Source: Acidimicrobiaceae bacterium
GTDB taxonomy: Bacteria > Actinomycetota > Acidimicrobiia > Acidimicrobiales > Bog-793
Assembly (NCBI GenBank): GCA_025464005.1
Contig: JAODBO010000083.1
Span: forward strand, 51,546 to 115,545
DNA length: 64,000 nt
Direction of reading: 5' to 3'
In this document: one piece after another, positions 9,575 to 18,347 of the stretch
Layout of the letters: the number at the start of each line of letters is the position of its first letter
How positions within the stretch are numbered: position 1 is the first letter of the stretch
Made by a program: the position numbers and the translations under genes
Notes under the pieces: generated by a model
What the model was told of the DNA's origin: nothing
Database searches by the model: none
Seen by the model: only the letters and a program-made list of their open reading frames with translations

Positions 9575-11005
9575 CTAGCGACGCCTCCTGCGGGCCGCCG
9601 AGGAGCCCTCCGGCACGCCGAGCGCGCGCCGCACGAGCCAGGATCTTGCCGCCGAGTACGGCGGTGTGTGCAGTGCGATGTCCGGCCAGGTGCGCCGGGA
9701 GAACATGGCGCGCATCTGCACGAAACGCTCGAAGCCCCACCGGCCGTGCGAGAGGCCCGAGCCCGACGCCCCGACTCCGCCGAAGGGCAGGTCGTCCACG
9801 CCGAGCTGGCTCATCGCTGCGTTCACGCAGAACGACCCGGAGCGCGTCCGGCTGCGCAGCACGTCCACCACCTCGGCGCGTTCGGCGAAGACATACACGG
9901 CGAGCGGGTCCGGCTTCGAGCGAACGATACCGAGCGCGCGCTCGACGTCGTCGACCGTCACGACGGGAAGGATGGGACCGAAGATCTCCTCGCTCATAAG
10001 AGCAGATGACGGAGCTGGATCGAGGACGATGGTCGGGGCCAGGTAGCGCTCGCCGCGCTCGTGCTCGCCGCCGAGCACGAGCTTGCCGCCATGGGCCGCG
10101 AGCAGTCCCGTCAGACGGTCGTGGGCGCTGCCGTCGATGAGACGCGCGTAGTCGTCGTTGTGCCGCGGATTCGACCCGTACATCGAGCGCACCGCCAAGA
10201 CCAGCTCGTCGACCAGAGCCGGGGCGACCTTTCGGTGCACGAGCACGTAGTCCGGCGCCACACAGGACTGGCCGGCGTTGACGTACTTCGCCCAGGCGAT
10301 CCGGCGCGCGGCGATCCGCAGATCAGCGCTCTCGTCGACCACCGCCGGGCACTTTCCGCCGAGCTCGAGCGTGACCGGCGTCAGATGGCGCCCAGCGGCC
10401 TCGGCGACCAGCCGACCGATCCGCGTGCTGCCGGTGAAGAAGACGTGATCGACGCCGGCCTCGAGGACCTCGTGGACGACGTCCGGTCCGCCGAGCACAG
10501 CGGCGGTGCCGGAGGCGGCGGAACCGTCGCCGAGCAGCCGCGCGAGCGCCGCGCTCGTGGCGGGCGCGAGCTCCGAGGGCTTCGCGAGCACGCAGTTGCC
10601 GGCGGCGAGCGCGGAGACGGTCGCCATCAAGGTGAGGTAGACGGGGAAGTTCCACGGCGCCACCACGAGCACGATGCCGAGGGGCTCTCGCGACACCGAG
10701 GCCCGACCGGGCCACTGGACGAGCGGTACGCGGACGCGCGTCGGCCGCATCCAGCCTGCGAGGTGGTGGCGCACGTGATCGATCTCGGCGACGACCAGTC
10801 CGAGCTCGGTTACGAGCGACTCCGGCGCCGGCTTGCCGAGGTCGAACGCCAGCGCGTCGAAGATCTCCTGCTCGCGATCGAGCAGCGCCGAGCGCAGGTC
10901 CGCCAGGCGCTCGAGACGCCACTCGAGCGGGCGCGTCACCCCGGAACCGGACGTTGCGCGCAGCCGTGCGACGGTCTCGCCCACGCCCGTTCCCGCCACG
11001 GTCAA
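9575..11005 (-). CDS. Class 3-type aldehyde dehydrogenase
   Basis: A 476-residue NAD(P)-dependent aldehyde dehydrogenase of the short class 3 (fatty/aromatic aldehyde) group. It contains APWNFPVYLTLMATVSALAAG, the Glu motif LELGGKCP, the catalytic Cys in YVNAGQSCVAPDYV and EIFGPILPVV. The C-terminal region PFGGVGASGSGLSHGRWGFERF is typical of class 3 enzymes. The C terminus carries an extra Arg-rich tail. The start is a TTG at 11005; a GTG two codons later is an alternative. It is followed 11 bases later by the membrane-protein gene, so the two are probably co-transcribed. Substrate unknown. Confidence 0.85.
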   Translation of the reverse strand: MTVAGTGVGETVARLRATSGSGVTRPLEWRLERLADLRSALLDREQEIFDALAFDLGKPAPESLVTELGLVVAEIDHVRHHLAGWMRPTRVRVPLVQWPGRASVSREPLGIVLVVAPWNFPVYLTLMATVSALAAGNCVLAKPSELAPATSAALARLLGDGSAASGTAAVLGGPDVVHEVLEAGVDHVFFTGSTRIGRLVAEAAGRHLTPVTLELGGKCPAVVDESADLRIAARRIAWAKYVNAGQSCVAPDYVLVHRKVAPALVDELVLAVRSMYGSNPRHNDDYARLIDGSAHDRLTGLLAAHGGKLVLGGEHERGERYLAPTIVLDPAPSSALMSEEIFGPILPVVTVDDVERALGIVRSKPDPLAVYVFAERAEVVDVLRSRTRSGSFCVNAAMSQLGVDDLPFGGVGASGSGLSHGRWGFERFVQMRAMFSRRTWPDIALHTPPYSAARSWLVRRALGVPEGSSAARRRRR

Positions 11006-11165
11006 TCGATCCCCACCGGCGGCACGCTAGCGGGTGGGCAGCTCCTGCCGAATGACAGGCTGACCTGGGCCCTAACAAAGTCATCGCATTGTGCGAGTTA
11101 ATCCCCAACACGCCATGGGCATGCTCTTGTCCAGAGGCCGAGCCATCGGCTCCGAGGAGGAACCC

Positions 11166-11369
11166 ATGACCGCACTCGTGGACGTGTTGTGGATGTCGCT
11201 CGTGACAATCGTCGCCGGCCTTGTCGTGCTCGCCGCCTTCGCGAGCATCAGGACCAGCAGACGAACCGTGCGGCACGCGCACCTGCGATCTCTCCTCGGG
11301 ACGCCGGCCGAGGCTGACGAGGAGTCCGGCTCGCGTCGCAGCGAGACGTCGGTGGGCGCGCCGGCCTGA
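11166..11369 (+). CDS. Small single-span membrane protein, unknown
   Basis: A 67-residue protein. The first half is one hydrophobic helix (about residues 6-28), followed by a basic then acidic soluble tail rich in Arg, Glu and Ser. The ATG is preceded by GAGGAGGAACCC, one of the strongest ribosome sites in the window. This start is preferred over an in-frame extension to 11091. I do not recognise the family. Confidence 0.6.
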   Translation: MTALVDVLWMSLVTIVAGLVVLAAFASIRTSRRTVRHAHLRSLLGTPAEADEESGSRRSETSVGAPA

Positions 11370-11459
11370 GTCGACGCGGCCGCTGACGATCCTGCCAGCG
11401 GATCGGCCGTGCCCGCAGTCCCCTAACCTCTACGCCGTTGCGTTCCAGGGGTGGGGGCC

Positions 11460-12968
11460 ATGCGAGAAGAGGGTGAGCGTCCGGGCGACGGCGGCGGCGG
11501 GTCGTTTCCGCGCGACCTCGCCGGACCGGGGCTCGGCCGCCTACTTGGCCTCGTGCGCCGCCTCGGCGCCGGCGGCGAGCTCCGCCAACTGCTGCAGGAG
11601 CTCGCCGTCGCCGTCGGAGACATCCTCGAGTTCGACGCGGTCGCCGTCCACCTCGTCGGAGTAGACGGCGATCTGCGCGTCGTTGCTGTCGGCGGCTCGC
11701 CGGATGTCGAGGCGATCAGGGACAGCGTCACAGAGCGAAGGGTCGTCGACGACCTCGTCGAGCGCGCCGGGCGATGGGGAACGCTGTGCTTTGTCGACCA
11801 TCGTCGTGCAGGTGGTGCGCCCAGCTCCACGCCAGCCGGACCGGCGGGCTCCCCGCTCACGGGCGGTGGGACGTGGCACTCCGGCTATGTGCTGCTCGCC
11901 CCGATGCACTCGAGCGGCGGTTCCCTGCTCGGACTGGTCTCGGTGGACCGGCCCCGGACCGGGCGCGTCCCGAGCACGACCCAGCTCGTCCTGCTCGAGC
12001 TGTTGGCCGCCGAGGGCGCCAACGCCATCGAGGACGAGCTTCGCCGGAAGGAGCTCGCGGCGCACCAGGGCGTCTACCAGTCGGTCTTTCACGTCTCTCC
12101 GATCGGGATCGCGGTCCTCGACACTGGCCTTAACGTCCTGGAGGCCAACCGGGCGTACGGCCTTCTGCTCGGGCGCCCGGCTTCGGCGCTCGCCGGAGTG
12201 CGGCTGACGCGCCTGCTCGACGAGGCGGACGGCGCGAACGTGGTCGAGCACTGCCGACGCCTGTTCCAAGGCGTGTCCGCGCCCACCTCGCTCGAGCACG
12301 GCTACCTGCGACCCGGCGCCGAGCAACGATGGGCACGGTCGAGCTTCACCGTCGTTCGCAGCACCGACCCCGGCGACCGGGTCGTCGTGACGTCCGAGGA
12401 CATCACCGCCGATCGCAGGGCCCGCTCGGAGCGGCAGGAGCTGGCCGGCAACGATACGCTCACGGGCCTGCCAAATCGGCGAGCCGCGCTGGAGCAGATC
12501 ACCGCCGCATTGCACCGCCGCCGGCCCGGGCAGCAAACGGGTGTGCTGTACCTCGACCTGGACGGATTCAAGCTGATCAACGAGACCTACGGACACACGG
12601 TCGGCGACGACGTCTTGAAGAGCACGACGCAACGTCTCAGAGACGTGCTGCGCGGCGGCGAGCAGCTCTACCGCATGGGTGACGACGAGCTCGCCGTTCT
12701 GTGCGAGGACCTGCGGAGCCGCCGCGGAGCCGAGATTCTTGCCGAACGGCTCATCGCGTCCCTCGAGGCCGCTGTCTCCCTCCCGCCTATCACGGTGCCG
12801 GCATCGGTCAGCATCGGCATAGCCGTGGCGGGCGACGAGAGGCCACCGGTCACGAGCCTCGAGCTCGTCCGCGCCGCCGAGACGGCCCTTCGCGAGGCAA
12901 AGCGCCTCGGACCCCGGCGCTGGTACTGCGCGGTCCCGGCCGAGCGGCGAAAGACAGCGCCGAGATGA
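11460..12968 (+). CDS. GAF-PAS-GGDEF protein with a degenerate GGDEF motif
   Basis: A 502-residue signalling protein. A GAF-like region occupies about residues 25-200 and a PAS domain about 210-320 (HVSPIGIAVLDTGLNVLEANRAYG). A GGDEF domain occupies about 335-495 (DTLTGLPNRRAALEQI, VLYLDLDGFKLINETYGH). The active-site signature reads YRMGDDEL instead of the usual R-GGDEF, and the inhibitory-site position reads RGGE instead of RxxD. The second Gly of the motif is therefore Asp. The catalytic acidic residues are kept, so diguanylate cyclase activity is possible but uncertain. The ATG at 11460 was chosen over a GTG three codons upstream. The stop overlaps the next gene's ATG (ATGA, 12965-12968). 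Confidence 0.85.
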   Translation: MREEGERPGDGGGGSFPRDLAGPGLGRLLGLVRRLGAGGELRQLLQELAVAVGDILEFDAVAVHLVGVDGDLRVVAVGGSPDVEAIRDSVTERRVVDDLVERAGRWGTLCFVDHRRAGGAPSSTPAGPAGSPLTGGGTWHSGYVLLAPMHSSGGSLLGLVSVDRPRTGRVPSTTQLVLLELLAAEGANAIEDELRRKELAAHQGVYQSVFHVSPIGIAVLDTGLNVLEANRAYGLLLGRPASALAGVRLTRLLDEADGANVVEHCRRLFQGVSAPTSLEHGYLRPGAEQRWARSSFTVVRSTDPGDRVVVTSEDITADRRARSERQELAGNDTLTGLPNRRAALEQITAALHRRRPGQQTGVLYLDLDGFKLINETYGHTVGDDVLKSTTQRLRDVLRGGEQLYRMGDDELAVLCEDLRSRRGAEILAERLIASLEAAVSLPPITVPASVSIGIAVAGDERPPVTSLELVRAAETALREAKRLGPRRWYCAVPAERRKTAPR

Positions 12969-13858
12969 GCCGGCGAGGGTGGGTCCTCTTCGGCGCGCTC
13001 GGCATCATCTGGGGCGTGCCCTATCTGCTGATCAAGGTTGCGACGGGCGGCATCACGCCGGCGACGTTGGTCTTCGGCCGGACGGCGATCGGCGGCCTGC
13101 TGCTGCTCCCGTTCGCCCTTTACCGCGGCGAGCTGCGGCCGGTCCTCGCGAAGTGGCGTCCCGTGCTCGTCTATACGGTCGTCGAGCTGGCGGTGCCCTG
13201 GTTCCTGCTCGCTTCGGCCGAGAAGCGCCTGCCGAGCTCTCTCTCGGCGCTCGTCATCGCCGCGGTCCCGATCGTCGGCGCCGTGCTCGCGCGCACCACC
13301 GGGGCCCGCGAGCACCTCGGCCGCGTGCGGATCGCGGGCTTGCTCGTCGGTCTCGTCGGCGTCGTCGTCCTTGTCGGGCTCGACGTGCACGCCTCCGAGA
13401 TCGGCTCGGTCGCCGAGCTGCTCGTCGTGGCCGTCGGGTATGCGGTCGGCCCATGGATCTTCCACAATCACCTGAGCGAGCTCCCGCCCATCGGTGTCGT
13501 CGTGAGCTCGCTGCTCGCGTGCGCGCTCGCCTATGTACCGGTCGTGATCCTCGAGCTGCCGTCGCACGTGCCGGCAGCGAAGGTACTTCTGTCCGTCGTC
13601 GGTCTCGGCGTGCTGTGCACCGCGGCGGCGTTTCTCGTCTTCTTCGCCCTCATCTCCGAGGCGGGCCCGGCGCGGGCGACCGTCATCACCTACGTCAACC
13701 CGGCGGTCGCTGTGCTGCTCGGGGTGACGATCCTCGGCGAGTCGTTCACCGCGGGCAGCGCGATCGGCTTCGTGCTCATCCTGGCGGGGTCCGTGCTCGC
13801 GACCCGATCGAGACCACCGAGCGAGATCCCGCTTCCCGAGCCGGTGGGCACCCACTAG
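12965..13858 (+). CDS. EamA/DMT-family transporter
   Basis: A 297-residue integral membrane protein of the drug/metabolite transporter superfamily. It has about ten hydrophobic helices arranged as two EamA repeats. The first repeat starts WVLFGALGIIWGVPYLLIKV. The second ends YVNPAVAVLLGVTILGESFTAG, a typical second-repeat motif. It is coupled to the GGDEF gene by a four-base ATGA overlap. The ORF extends upstream inside the previous gene, which was discarded. The exported compound is unknown. Confidence 0.87.
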   Translation: MSRRGWVLFGALGIIWGVPYLLIKVATGGITPATLVFGRTAIGGLLLLPFALYRGELRPVLAKWRPVLVYTVVELAVPWFLLASAEKRLPSSLSALVIAAVPIVGAVLARTTGAREHLGRVRIAGLLVGLVGVVVLVGLDVHASEIGSVAELLVVAVGYAVGPWIFHNHLSELPPIGVVVSSLLACALAYVPVVILELPSHVPAAKVLLSVVGLGVLCTAAAFLVFFALISEAGPARATVITYVNPAVAVLLGVTILGESFTAGSAIGFVLILAGSVLATRSRPPSEIPLPEPVGTH

Positions 13859-13901
13859 CATTTTTCCCGGGAACCCGTCGCCGGTGCAAGGATGCATCGA
13901 C

Positions 13902-14741
13902 ATGCGCTTCGGTCTGTTCCTGCCGCCCTTCGGCGACTTTGCCGACCCGCTCCGCGTCGTTGAGCTCGCGGGCAGCGCCGAGGAGGCCGGATGGGACGGG
14001 CTGTTCCTCTGGGACCACCTGATCTCGAGGCCCGGGCTGCAGGTCGCCGATCCCTGGACAACGATGGCGGCGATCGCCACAGCCACGACGACACTGCGCT
14101 TCGGCGCTCTCGTCACGCCGCTCGCTCGCAGGCGCCCGTGGACCCTGGCACGCCAGATGGCGACGCTCGACCGGCTGTCGGGGGGGCGGCTGATCGCGGG
14201 TGTGGGCCTCGGCGACGACGGTTGGGGGGAGTTCAGCGCTTTCGGCGAAGAGCGCGCGCCGACAAAGCGCGGGAAGATCCTCGACGAGGCGCTCGAGGTG
14301 CTGAAGGGTCTGTTGTCGGGCCAGCCTTATGAGCACAGGGGGGAACACTTCTCGCTCGATGCACCGGCGTTCCTTCCCCGCCCGGTCCAAGAGCCACTGC
14401 CGATCTGGGCGGCGTGCCGCTGGCCGAACAGCGCGCCGCTCGCCCGCGCCGCCACCCTCCAAGGATGCTTCCCGATCTTCCAAGTCAGCGATCCCCCGCC
14501 TCCACCCGATCCCGGTGACATCGCCGCGCTACGTCGACGCCTCCAGGAGCTCGGGGCAGGATCGGACTACGACATCGTCGTCCGATGCGCGTTCTCGCTC
14601 GAGGAGCCTGCGACCGTGCGGACGATCGTGGCGAACCTCACGGAGGCAGGGGTGACCTGGATGCTCGAGGCTTTCGCCCCGGACGGACCACCGACTGCAG
14701 TCGTCGAGGAGATCGTTCGGAGCGGACCGCCTCGTACATGA
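13902..14741 (+). CDS. LLM-class flavin/F420-dependent oxidoreductase
   Basis: A 279-residue TIM-barrel enzyme of the luciferase-like monooxygenase group. It starts MRFGLFLPPFGDFADPLR and contains EEAGWDGLFLWDHL, the segment ATTTLRFGALVTPLARRRPW and DRLSGGRLIAGVGLGDDGWGEF. In actinobacteria many members use F420 rather than FMN, but the cofactor cannot be decided here. The ATG at 13902 follows AAGGATG. The stop overlaps the next gene by four bases, coupling it to the GNAT fusion protein. Confidence 0.85.
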   Translation: MRFGLFLPPFGDFADPLRVVELAGSAEEAGWDGLFLWDHLISRPGLQVADPWTTMAAIATATTTLRFGALVTPLARRRPWTLARQMATLDRLSGGRLIAGVGLGDDGWGEFSAFGEERAPTKRGKILDEALEVLKGLLSGQPYEHRGEHFSLDAPAFLPRPVQEPLPIWAACRWPNSAPLARAATLQGCFPIFQVSDPPPPPDPGDIAALRRRLQELGAGSDYDIVVRCAFSLEEPATVRTIVANLTEAGVTWMLEAFAPDGPPTAVVEEIVRSGPPRT

Positions 14742-15667
14742 GCTCGTCCCTGGCCGAAGCGGCCGCTGCCCTCGCCGACGAGCTCGACGCCAGCCTCCCC
14801 TCCTGGATACGAGGGACGATCGAGCAACGAGTCGAGGCGGCCTTCGGCGCGGTCACACCCGAGGCTTCGAAGGGCGCCCGCGACGCCGCGGAGCGCGTGC
14901 GCGCGGAGATCGTGCCGCGCATCCACGACCTCCTCGGGAGCGACATGGACGCCCATAGAACGACCCCGCAGGCGCTCGTCCGTCAGGCGGTGCCGTACGC
15001 GACCGCGGTGCTCCGGGGCCTCGGTGTGCCCGAGCTCCGGCGGGACGCGTTCGTGAGCGAGCGCTTCCCCGACGACGTCTACGACCTCACGCCGGCCAGC
15101 CTCGCCGCGCTCGGGGAGGAGACCGGGGAGCTCGCGATCATCTGGGGAGCGGCCAAAGCGCACGAGCACCGCCTCCGCCACAGCGGCCAGGCCGATGCGC
15201 GGTCTCCGGTGACTCCCGAACCTTCCCTTCGTCGAGCGGACATCGGCGAGGTCCAGGCGATCGCCGACGTGTGGCTGCGCTCTCGCGCCGCGTCCGTCCC
15301 GGCGATCCCGCTGCCGGTCCACGGCGACAGTGATATTCGTGCCTGGTTCTCCGACGTCGTGCTGGCGACTCGCGAGGTATGGGTCGCCGAGGCGTCCGGC
15401 GGTGAGATCGTCGGCGTGCTCGTGCTCGAGCACGGCTGGCTCGACCAGCTCTACCTCGACCCTGGCTGGACCAACCGGGGAATCGGCTCACGCCTTGTGG
15501 ACATCGCCAAGGCGCGTCGTCCGGAAGGACTCGACCTCTGGACGTTCCAGGCCAACCACGGTGCTCGGCGGTTCTACGAGCGCCATGGCTTCACCGCCGT
15601 CGAGATCACCGAAGGCGACAACGAGGAAGGTGCTCCGGACGTCCGCTACCGGTGGCGCCGCTCGTGA
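14738..15667 (+). CDS. Actinobacterial N-terminal domain fused to GNAT acetyltransferase
   Basis: A 309-residue two-part protein. Residues about 1-150 match an uncharacterised helical domain often seen alone in actinobacteria (FPDDVYDLTPASLAALGEE, IWGAAKAHEHRLR). Residues about 165-309 are a GNAT fold, with the acetyl-CoA binding segment YLDPGWTNRGIGSRLVDIAK and the C-terminal ANHGARRFYERHGF. A linker rich in Pro and Ser joins them. Coupled by an ATGA overlap to the upstream LLM oxidoreductase. The acetyl acceptor is unknown. The in-frame upstream ORF lies inside the previous gene and was rejected. Confidence 0.82.
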   Translation: MSSSLAEAAAALADELDASLPSWIRGTIEQRVEAAFGAVTPEASKGARDAAERVRAEIVPRIHDLLGSDMDAHRTTPQALVRQAVPYATAVLRGLGVPELRRDAFVSERFPDDVYDLTPASLAALGEETGELAIIWGAAKAHEHRLRHSGQADARSPVTPEPSLRRADIGEVQAIADVWLRSRAASVPAIPLPVHGDSDIRAWFSDVVLATREVWVAEASGGEIVGVLVLEHGWLDQLYLDPGWTNRGIGSRLVDIAKARRPEGLDLWTFQANHGARRFYERHGFTAVEITEGDNEEGAPDVRYRWRRS

Positions 15668-15694
15668 GGGCGCTGCGCGCCGACAGCCGGCCCG

Positions 15695-16498
15695 TCATGC
15701 GACGAGCTCGACCGTCGGCGAGAGCTCGTCGAACCGGGCGACGTGCCAGAGGCGCCGCAGTGCCTCGTGCGCCCCAAGCAGACGCACGCTCACGTTTGCG
15801 GCACGCGTCACCCGGGCGATCGTGCGCATCCCGGCAACGTCGATGAACCCGAGCCCGGCAACGTCGATCACGCACGGCATCTGAGTCGTCGCCGCGATCG
15901 CGGCGCCGAACACCGGGAGCACTGCGAGGTCGATCTCACCCGATAGTCGCCAGCTCCCTCGGTCTCCTGCAATGAGGAAGAACGGCGGACGCTCTTCCTG
16001 TCCCCAACGGCGGGGATGCACGCACAGGGCTCCAAGGATGGCGTTGTTGTCGAACGACCACCGGCGGTAAGCGCAGATCACCGTGGCGTCGAGCTCCGCG
16101 ACGACGCGATCGAGGAGCACTTCGAACCCGACGATCGCGTCGGTCCCGGGCCTCGCCGGCAGCAGCCAGTCCATGTCAGCCACGACGAGAAGGCCCTCGT
16201 GTCCCTCGATCCTGGCGAGCGCCGACTGCTCACGGAACATCGCGAGCATCGCGTCCGGATCGATGGGGCCCCTGTCGAGGAACGCCACGTACGGGTCCAC
16301 CGCGATCGCCGCGCCGGGACCGAGCTCCGAGAGGGCGATGCTCGATTCGGGTCCGAACAGGATGGTCTTGCGGCCCAGCTCTCGACCCACTGCGAGCAGG
16401 ACGGCCGCGAGATCGCCGAAGGCCGCTTCGTCGCCCACGACCCAGCAAACGTGGCCGCCCTTGACAAGGCCACCGAGCTCGGCGATGGCTCCCGTCAT
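15695..16498 (-). CDS. MEDS-STAS protein: sensory domain fused to an anti-anti-sigma domain
   Basis: A 267-residue protein. Residues about 10-170 are a divergent MEDS (DcmR-type sensory) domain: GGHVCWVVGDEAAFGDLAAVLL near the start and VADMDWLLPARPG near residue 108. Residues about 180-265 are a STAS domain (SGEIDLAVLPVFGAAIAA, CVIDVAGLGFIDVAGMRT). In SpoIIAA/RsbV-type antagonists the phosphorylated serine lies in the D-S-S-G-L motif. Here that motif is D-V-A-G-M, so the phosphosite is absent. The start codon overlaps the stop of the MEDS-kinase gene (TAATG), so the two products are made together. A partner-switching role is inferred. Confidence 0.82.
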   Translation of the reverse strand: MTGAIAELGGLVKGGHVCWVVGDEAAFGDLAAVLLAVGRELGRKTILFGPESSIALSELGPGAAIAVDPYVAFLDRGPIDPDAMLAMFREQSALARIEGHEGLLVVADMDWLLPARPGTDAIVGFEVLLDRVVAELDATVICAYRRWSFDNNAILGALCVHPRRWGQEERPPFFLIAGDRGSWRLSGEIDLAVLPVFGAAIAATTQMPCVIDVAGLGFIDVAGMRTIARVTRAANVSVRLLGAHEALRRLWHVARFDELSPTVELVA

Positions 16499-17472
16499 TA
16501 GCCCGGCGTCATCCCTTCACCGGCGAGCACCGCCCATACGATCTTTCCGTGGGCCCGGATATCGACACCCCACCCGCTCGCAAGCTCCGCGACCAGGAAC
16601 AGACCGCGCCCGGAGAGGGCCATCAGCAGGTCGTTGCCGACCGACGGCACGACCGGGCTGGCGTCGCGCACCGAGATGCGCACCCCGGAACCGTCGGGAC
16701 GGACGTCGACCGAGAAGTGAGAACCGGCATGCAGGACCGCGTTCGTCGCTAGCTCCGTCACCACGAGCGCGGCGTCGTCCACAAGCGTGCCCTCGTATCC
16801 CCAGGTGTGCAGCGCATCGACGACGAAGTGACGCGCAGCGCCCGGCGCGTCGAGTGCCGGCGCGAACTCGGCCACCTCGCCACGCTCCGGGTAGCCGCCA
16901 TCGCCGTCTCTGTCGGGCGAGTGGATCACCGACGAGTGGAGGTGACAAACCTGCTGAAGGGCTTCGGAATGCTCCGAGGCCGATACAGAGGCGGTCGGGT
17001 AAGCGCAGAAAAGGGAGAAGGGCAGCTCAGCGAGGAGTTCGTTCCACAACGATTCCAGGTCGATCGCGGCCATGACGTCCCCTTTGCTCCACAGGAGAGC
17101 CACCATCTCGCCGTAGGCTCGGACCGGACGCCCGGCCTCGGCCGCGTCCCGCATGATTCCACCGACCACTTGTCGGAAGGCGCCACGGTCGATCCGTCCG
17201 TCTACTACGAAGCTCGCCAAAGTAGTAGCCGCGTCGAGCAACGTCAACCTCCCGCACCAGCCCTCCTGGGACAGGTCGATACCAGCAGCCGCAAGCTCTA
17301 TCTGAAACTCGCGTCGGTGCGTTTCCGTGGCAATGACAACGGACGCTTCACCTGCCCGGATCGCGGCGACGAGGTAGCTATTGACGGCGTCGACGAGCTC
17401 CGACTCGTCCCCGTAGAAGTGGACGAAGTGGTGCCCGGCTCGGGCCGCTATGTCCGCTGTCTCGACCGCCAC
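16498..17472 (-). CDS. MEDS-HATPase protein: sensory domain fused to an RsbW-like anti-sigma kinase
   Basis: A 324-residue protein. The N-terminal MEDS domain (residues about 12-175) contains HHFVHFYGDESELVDAVNSYL and RAYGEMVALLWSKGD. After a linker comes a GHKL/HATPase domain (about 205-320). The N box is VTELATNAVLHA, the G1 segment is VRDASP and the G2 segment is GRGLFLVAELASGWG, all apparently intact. This combination marks an anti-sigma-factor serine kinase with a built-in sensor. The GTG start follows GGAAGG. The neighbour is the MEDS-STAS protein. No SigB-type sigma factor is adjacent, so the target sigma is unknown. Confidence 0.83.
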   Translation of the reverse strand: MAVETADIAARAGHHFVHFYGDESELVDAVNSYLVAAIRAGEASVVIATETHRREFQIELAAAGIDLSQEGWCGRLTLLDAATTLASFVVDGRIDRGAFRQVVGGIMRDAAEAGRPVRAYGEMVALLWSKGDVMAAIDLESLWNELLAELPFSLFCAYPTASVSASEHSEALQQVCHLHSSVIHSPDRDGDGGYPERGEVAEFAPALDAPGAARHFVVDALHTWGYEGTLVDDAALVVTELATNAVLHAGSHFSVDVRPDGSGVRISVRDASPVVPSVGNDLLMALSGRGLFLVAELASGWGVDIRAHGKIVWAVLAGEGMTPG

Positions 17473-17612
17473 TGTTCACCTTCCGGAATGCGCGCGAGCC
17501 CTGCCGACGGGCCGCGTCACATGAAATGTATTGCTTTTCCCCACATTCTCAAAACATCTACACCGGCCCGGGCCGCCCTAAGGCAACAAATCCCAGGTCA
17601 GCGCCGTGTCGG

Positions 17613-18215
17613 CTAGGACCGACGAGCACCCCGGAGCCGCTCGAGGATGAGCTCGGTGACGTCAGGCTCCGGCAGTGACCCGTCGATGTCGAGGAGGATT
17701 CCACGAGCGCGATAGAAGTCCTTTAGCGGGCTGGTCAGCTCGGCATCGAGCTCCAGGCGACGGCGGACCGTCTCGGAGGTGTCGTCCGGCCGGTCTTGGG
17801 ATCGCCCGCGCTCGGTCAGCCGTCGGACGAGCTCGGGACGCGCCACCTCGAGCCACACGACCGCATCCAAGGCCAAGCCCGTGCTTCTCTCCCATCGTTC
17901 GAGCGCCTCTGCTTGGGCCTGCGTCCGCGGGAACCCGTCCAGCACGAAGCCCGATCGACCCATCTCGCCGAGTCGAGCCAGCACGATCTCGACGATGAGG
18001 TCGTCAGCCAAGAGCTCGCCTTTCGCGAGCAGAGGCGCCACGCGCCGTCCCAGGGGTGTTCCCTCCGCGACTTCTCGGCGGAGCAGATTGCCGGTGGAGA
18101 CGTGGGGCACCGCCAGCAGTCGTGCCAGATTCTCGGCCTGGGTGCTCTTGCCGGCCCCTGGCGGTCCGAGCACCACAATCCGAAGCAATTCTCCTCGGCT
18201 CTCGTCGACTGTCAT
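17613..18215 (-). CDS. adk: Adenylate kinase family protein
   Basis: A 200-residue P-loop nucleotide monophosphate kinase. The Walker A is LGPPGAGKSTQAENLARLL, the NMP-binding segment is PHVSTGNLLRREVAEGTPLG and the conserved FVLDGFPRT is present. The LID is short (RGRSQDRPDDTSETVRRRL), so this is a short-LID type lacking the zinc-binding insertion. Usually adk lies in the ribosomal secY operon; here it stands alone, so it may be a second copy or another NMP kinase. A leaderless-type -10 (TAACGT, then six bases) precedes the ATG. Confidence 0.83.
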   Translation of the reverse strand: MTVDESRGELLRIVVLGPPGAGKSTQAENLARLLAVPHVSTGNLLRREVAEGTPLGRRVAPLLAKGELLADDLIVEIVLARLGEMGRSGFVLDGFPRTQAQAEALERWERSTGLALDAVVWLEVARPELVRRLTERGRSQDRPDDTSETVRRRLELDAELTSPLKDFYRARGILLDIDGSLPEPDVTELILERLRGARRS

Positions 18216-18221
18216 GCCGAC

Positions 18222-18227
18222 ACGTTA
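18222..18227 (-). promoter_or_regulatory. -10 element (TAACGT) for a leaderless start of the adenylate kinase
   Basis: On the minus strand TAACGT is followed by six bases and the ATG at 18215. No Shine-Dalgarno site is present, consistent with leaderless translation. Confidence 0.5.
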
Positions 18228-18347
18228 AGCCGACGCCGACCCGTAGTCGTCCAGGTGACACCGCGACCACGACGCGCACTCGGCGCGAAAAGCACTCAGC
18301 GTCACCAACCATGCACCCTCAGTGCACAGAGGATGCAAGATCGCCTA

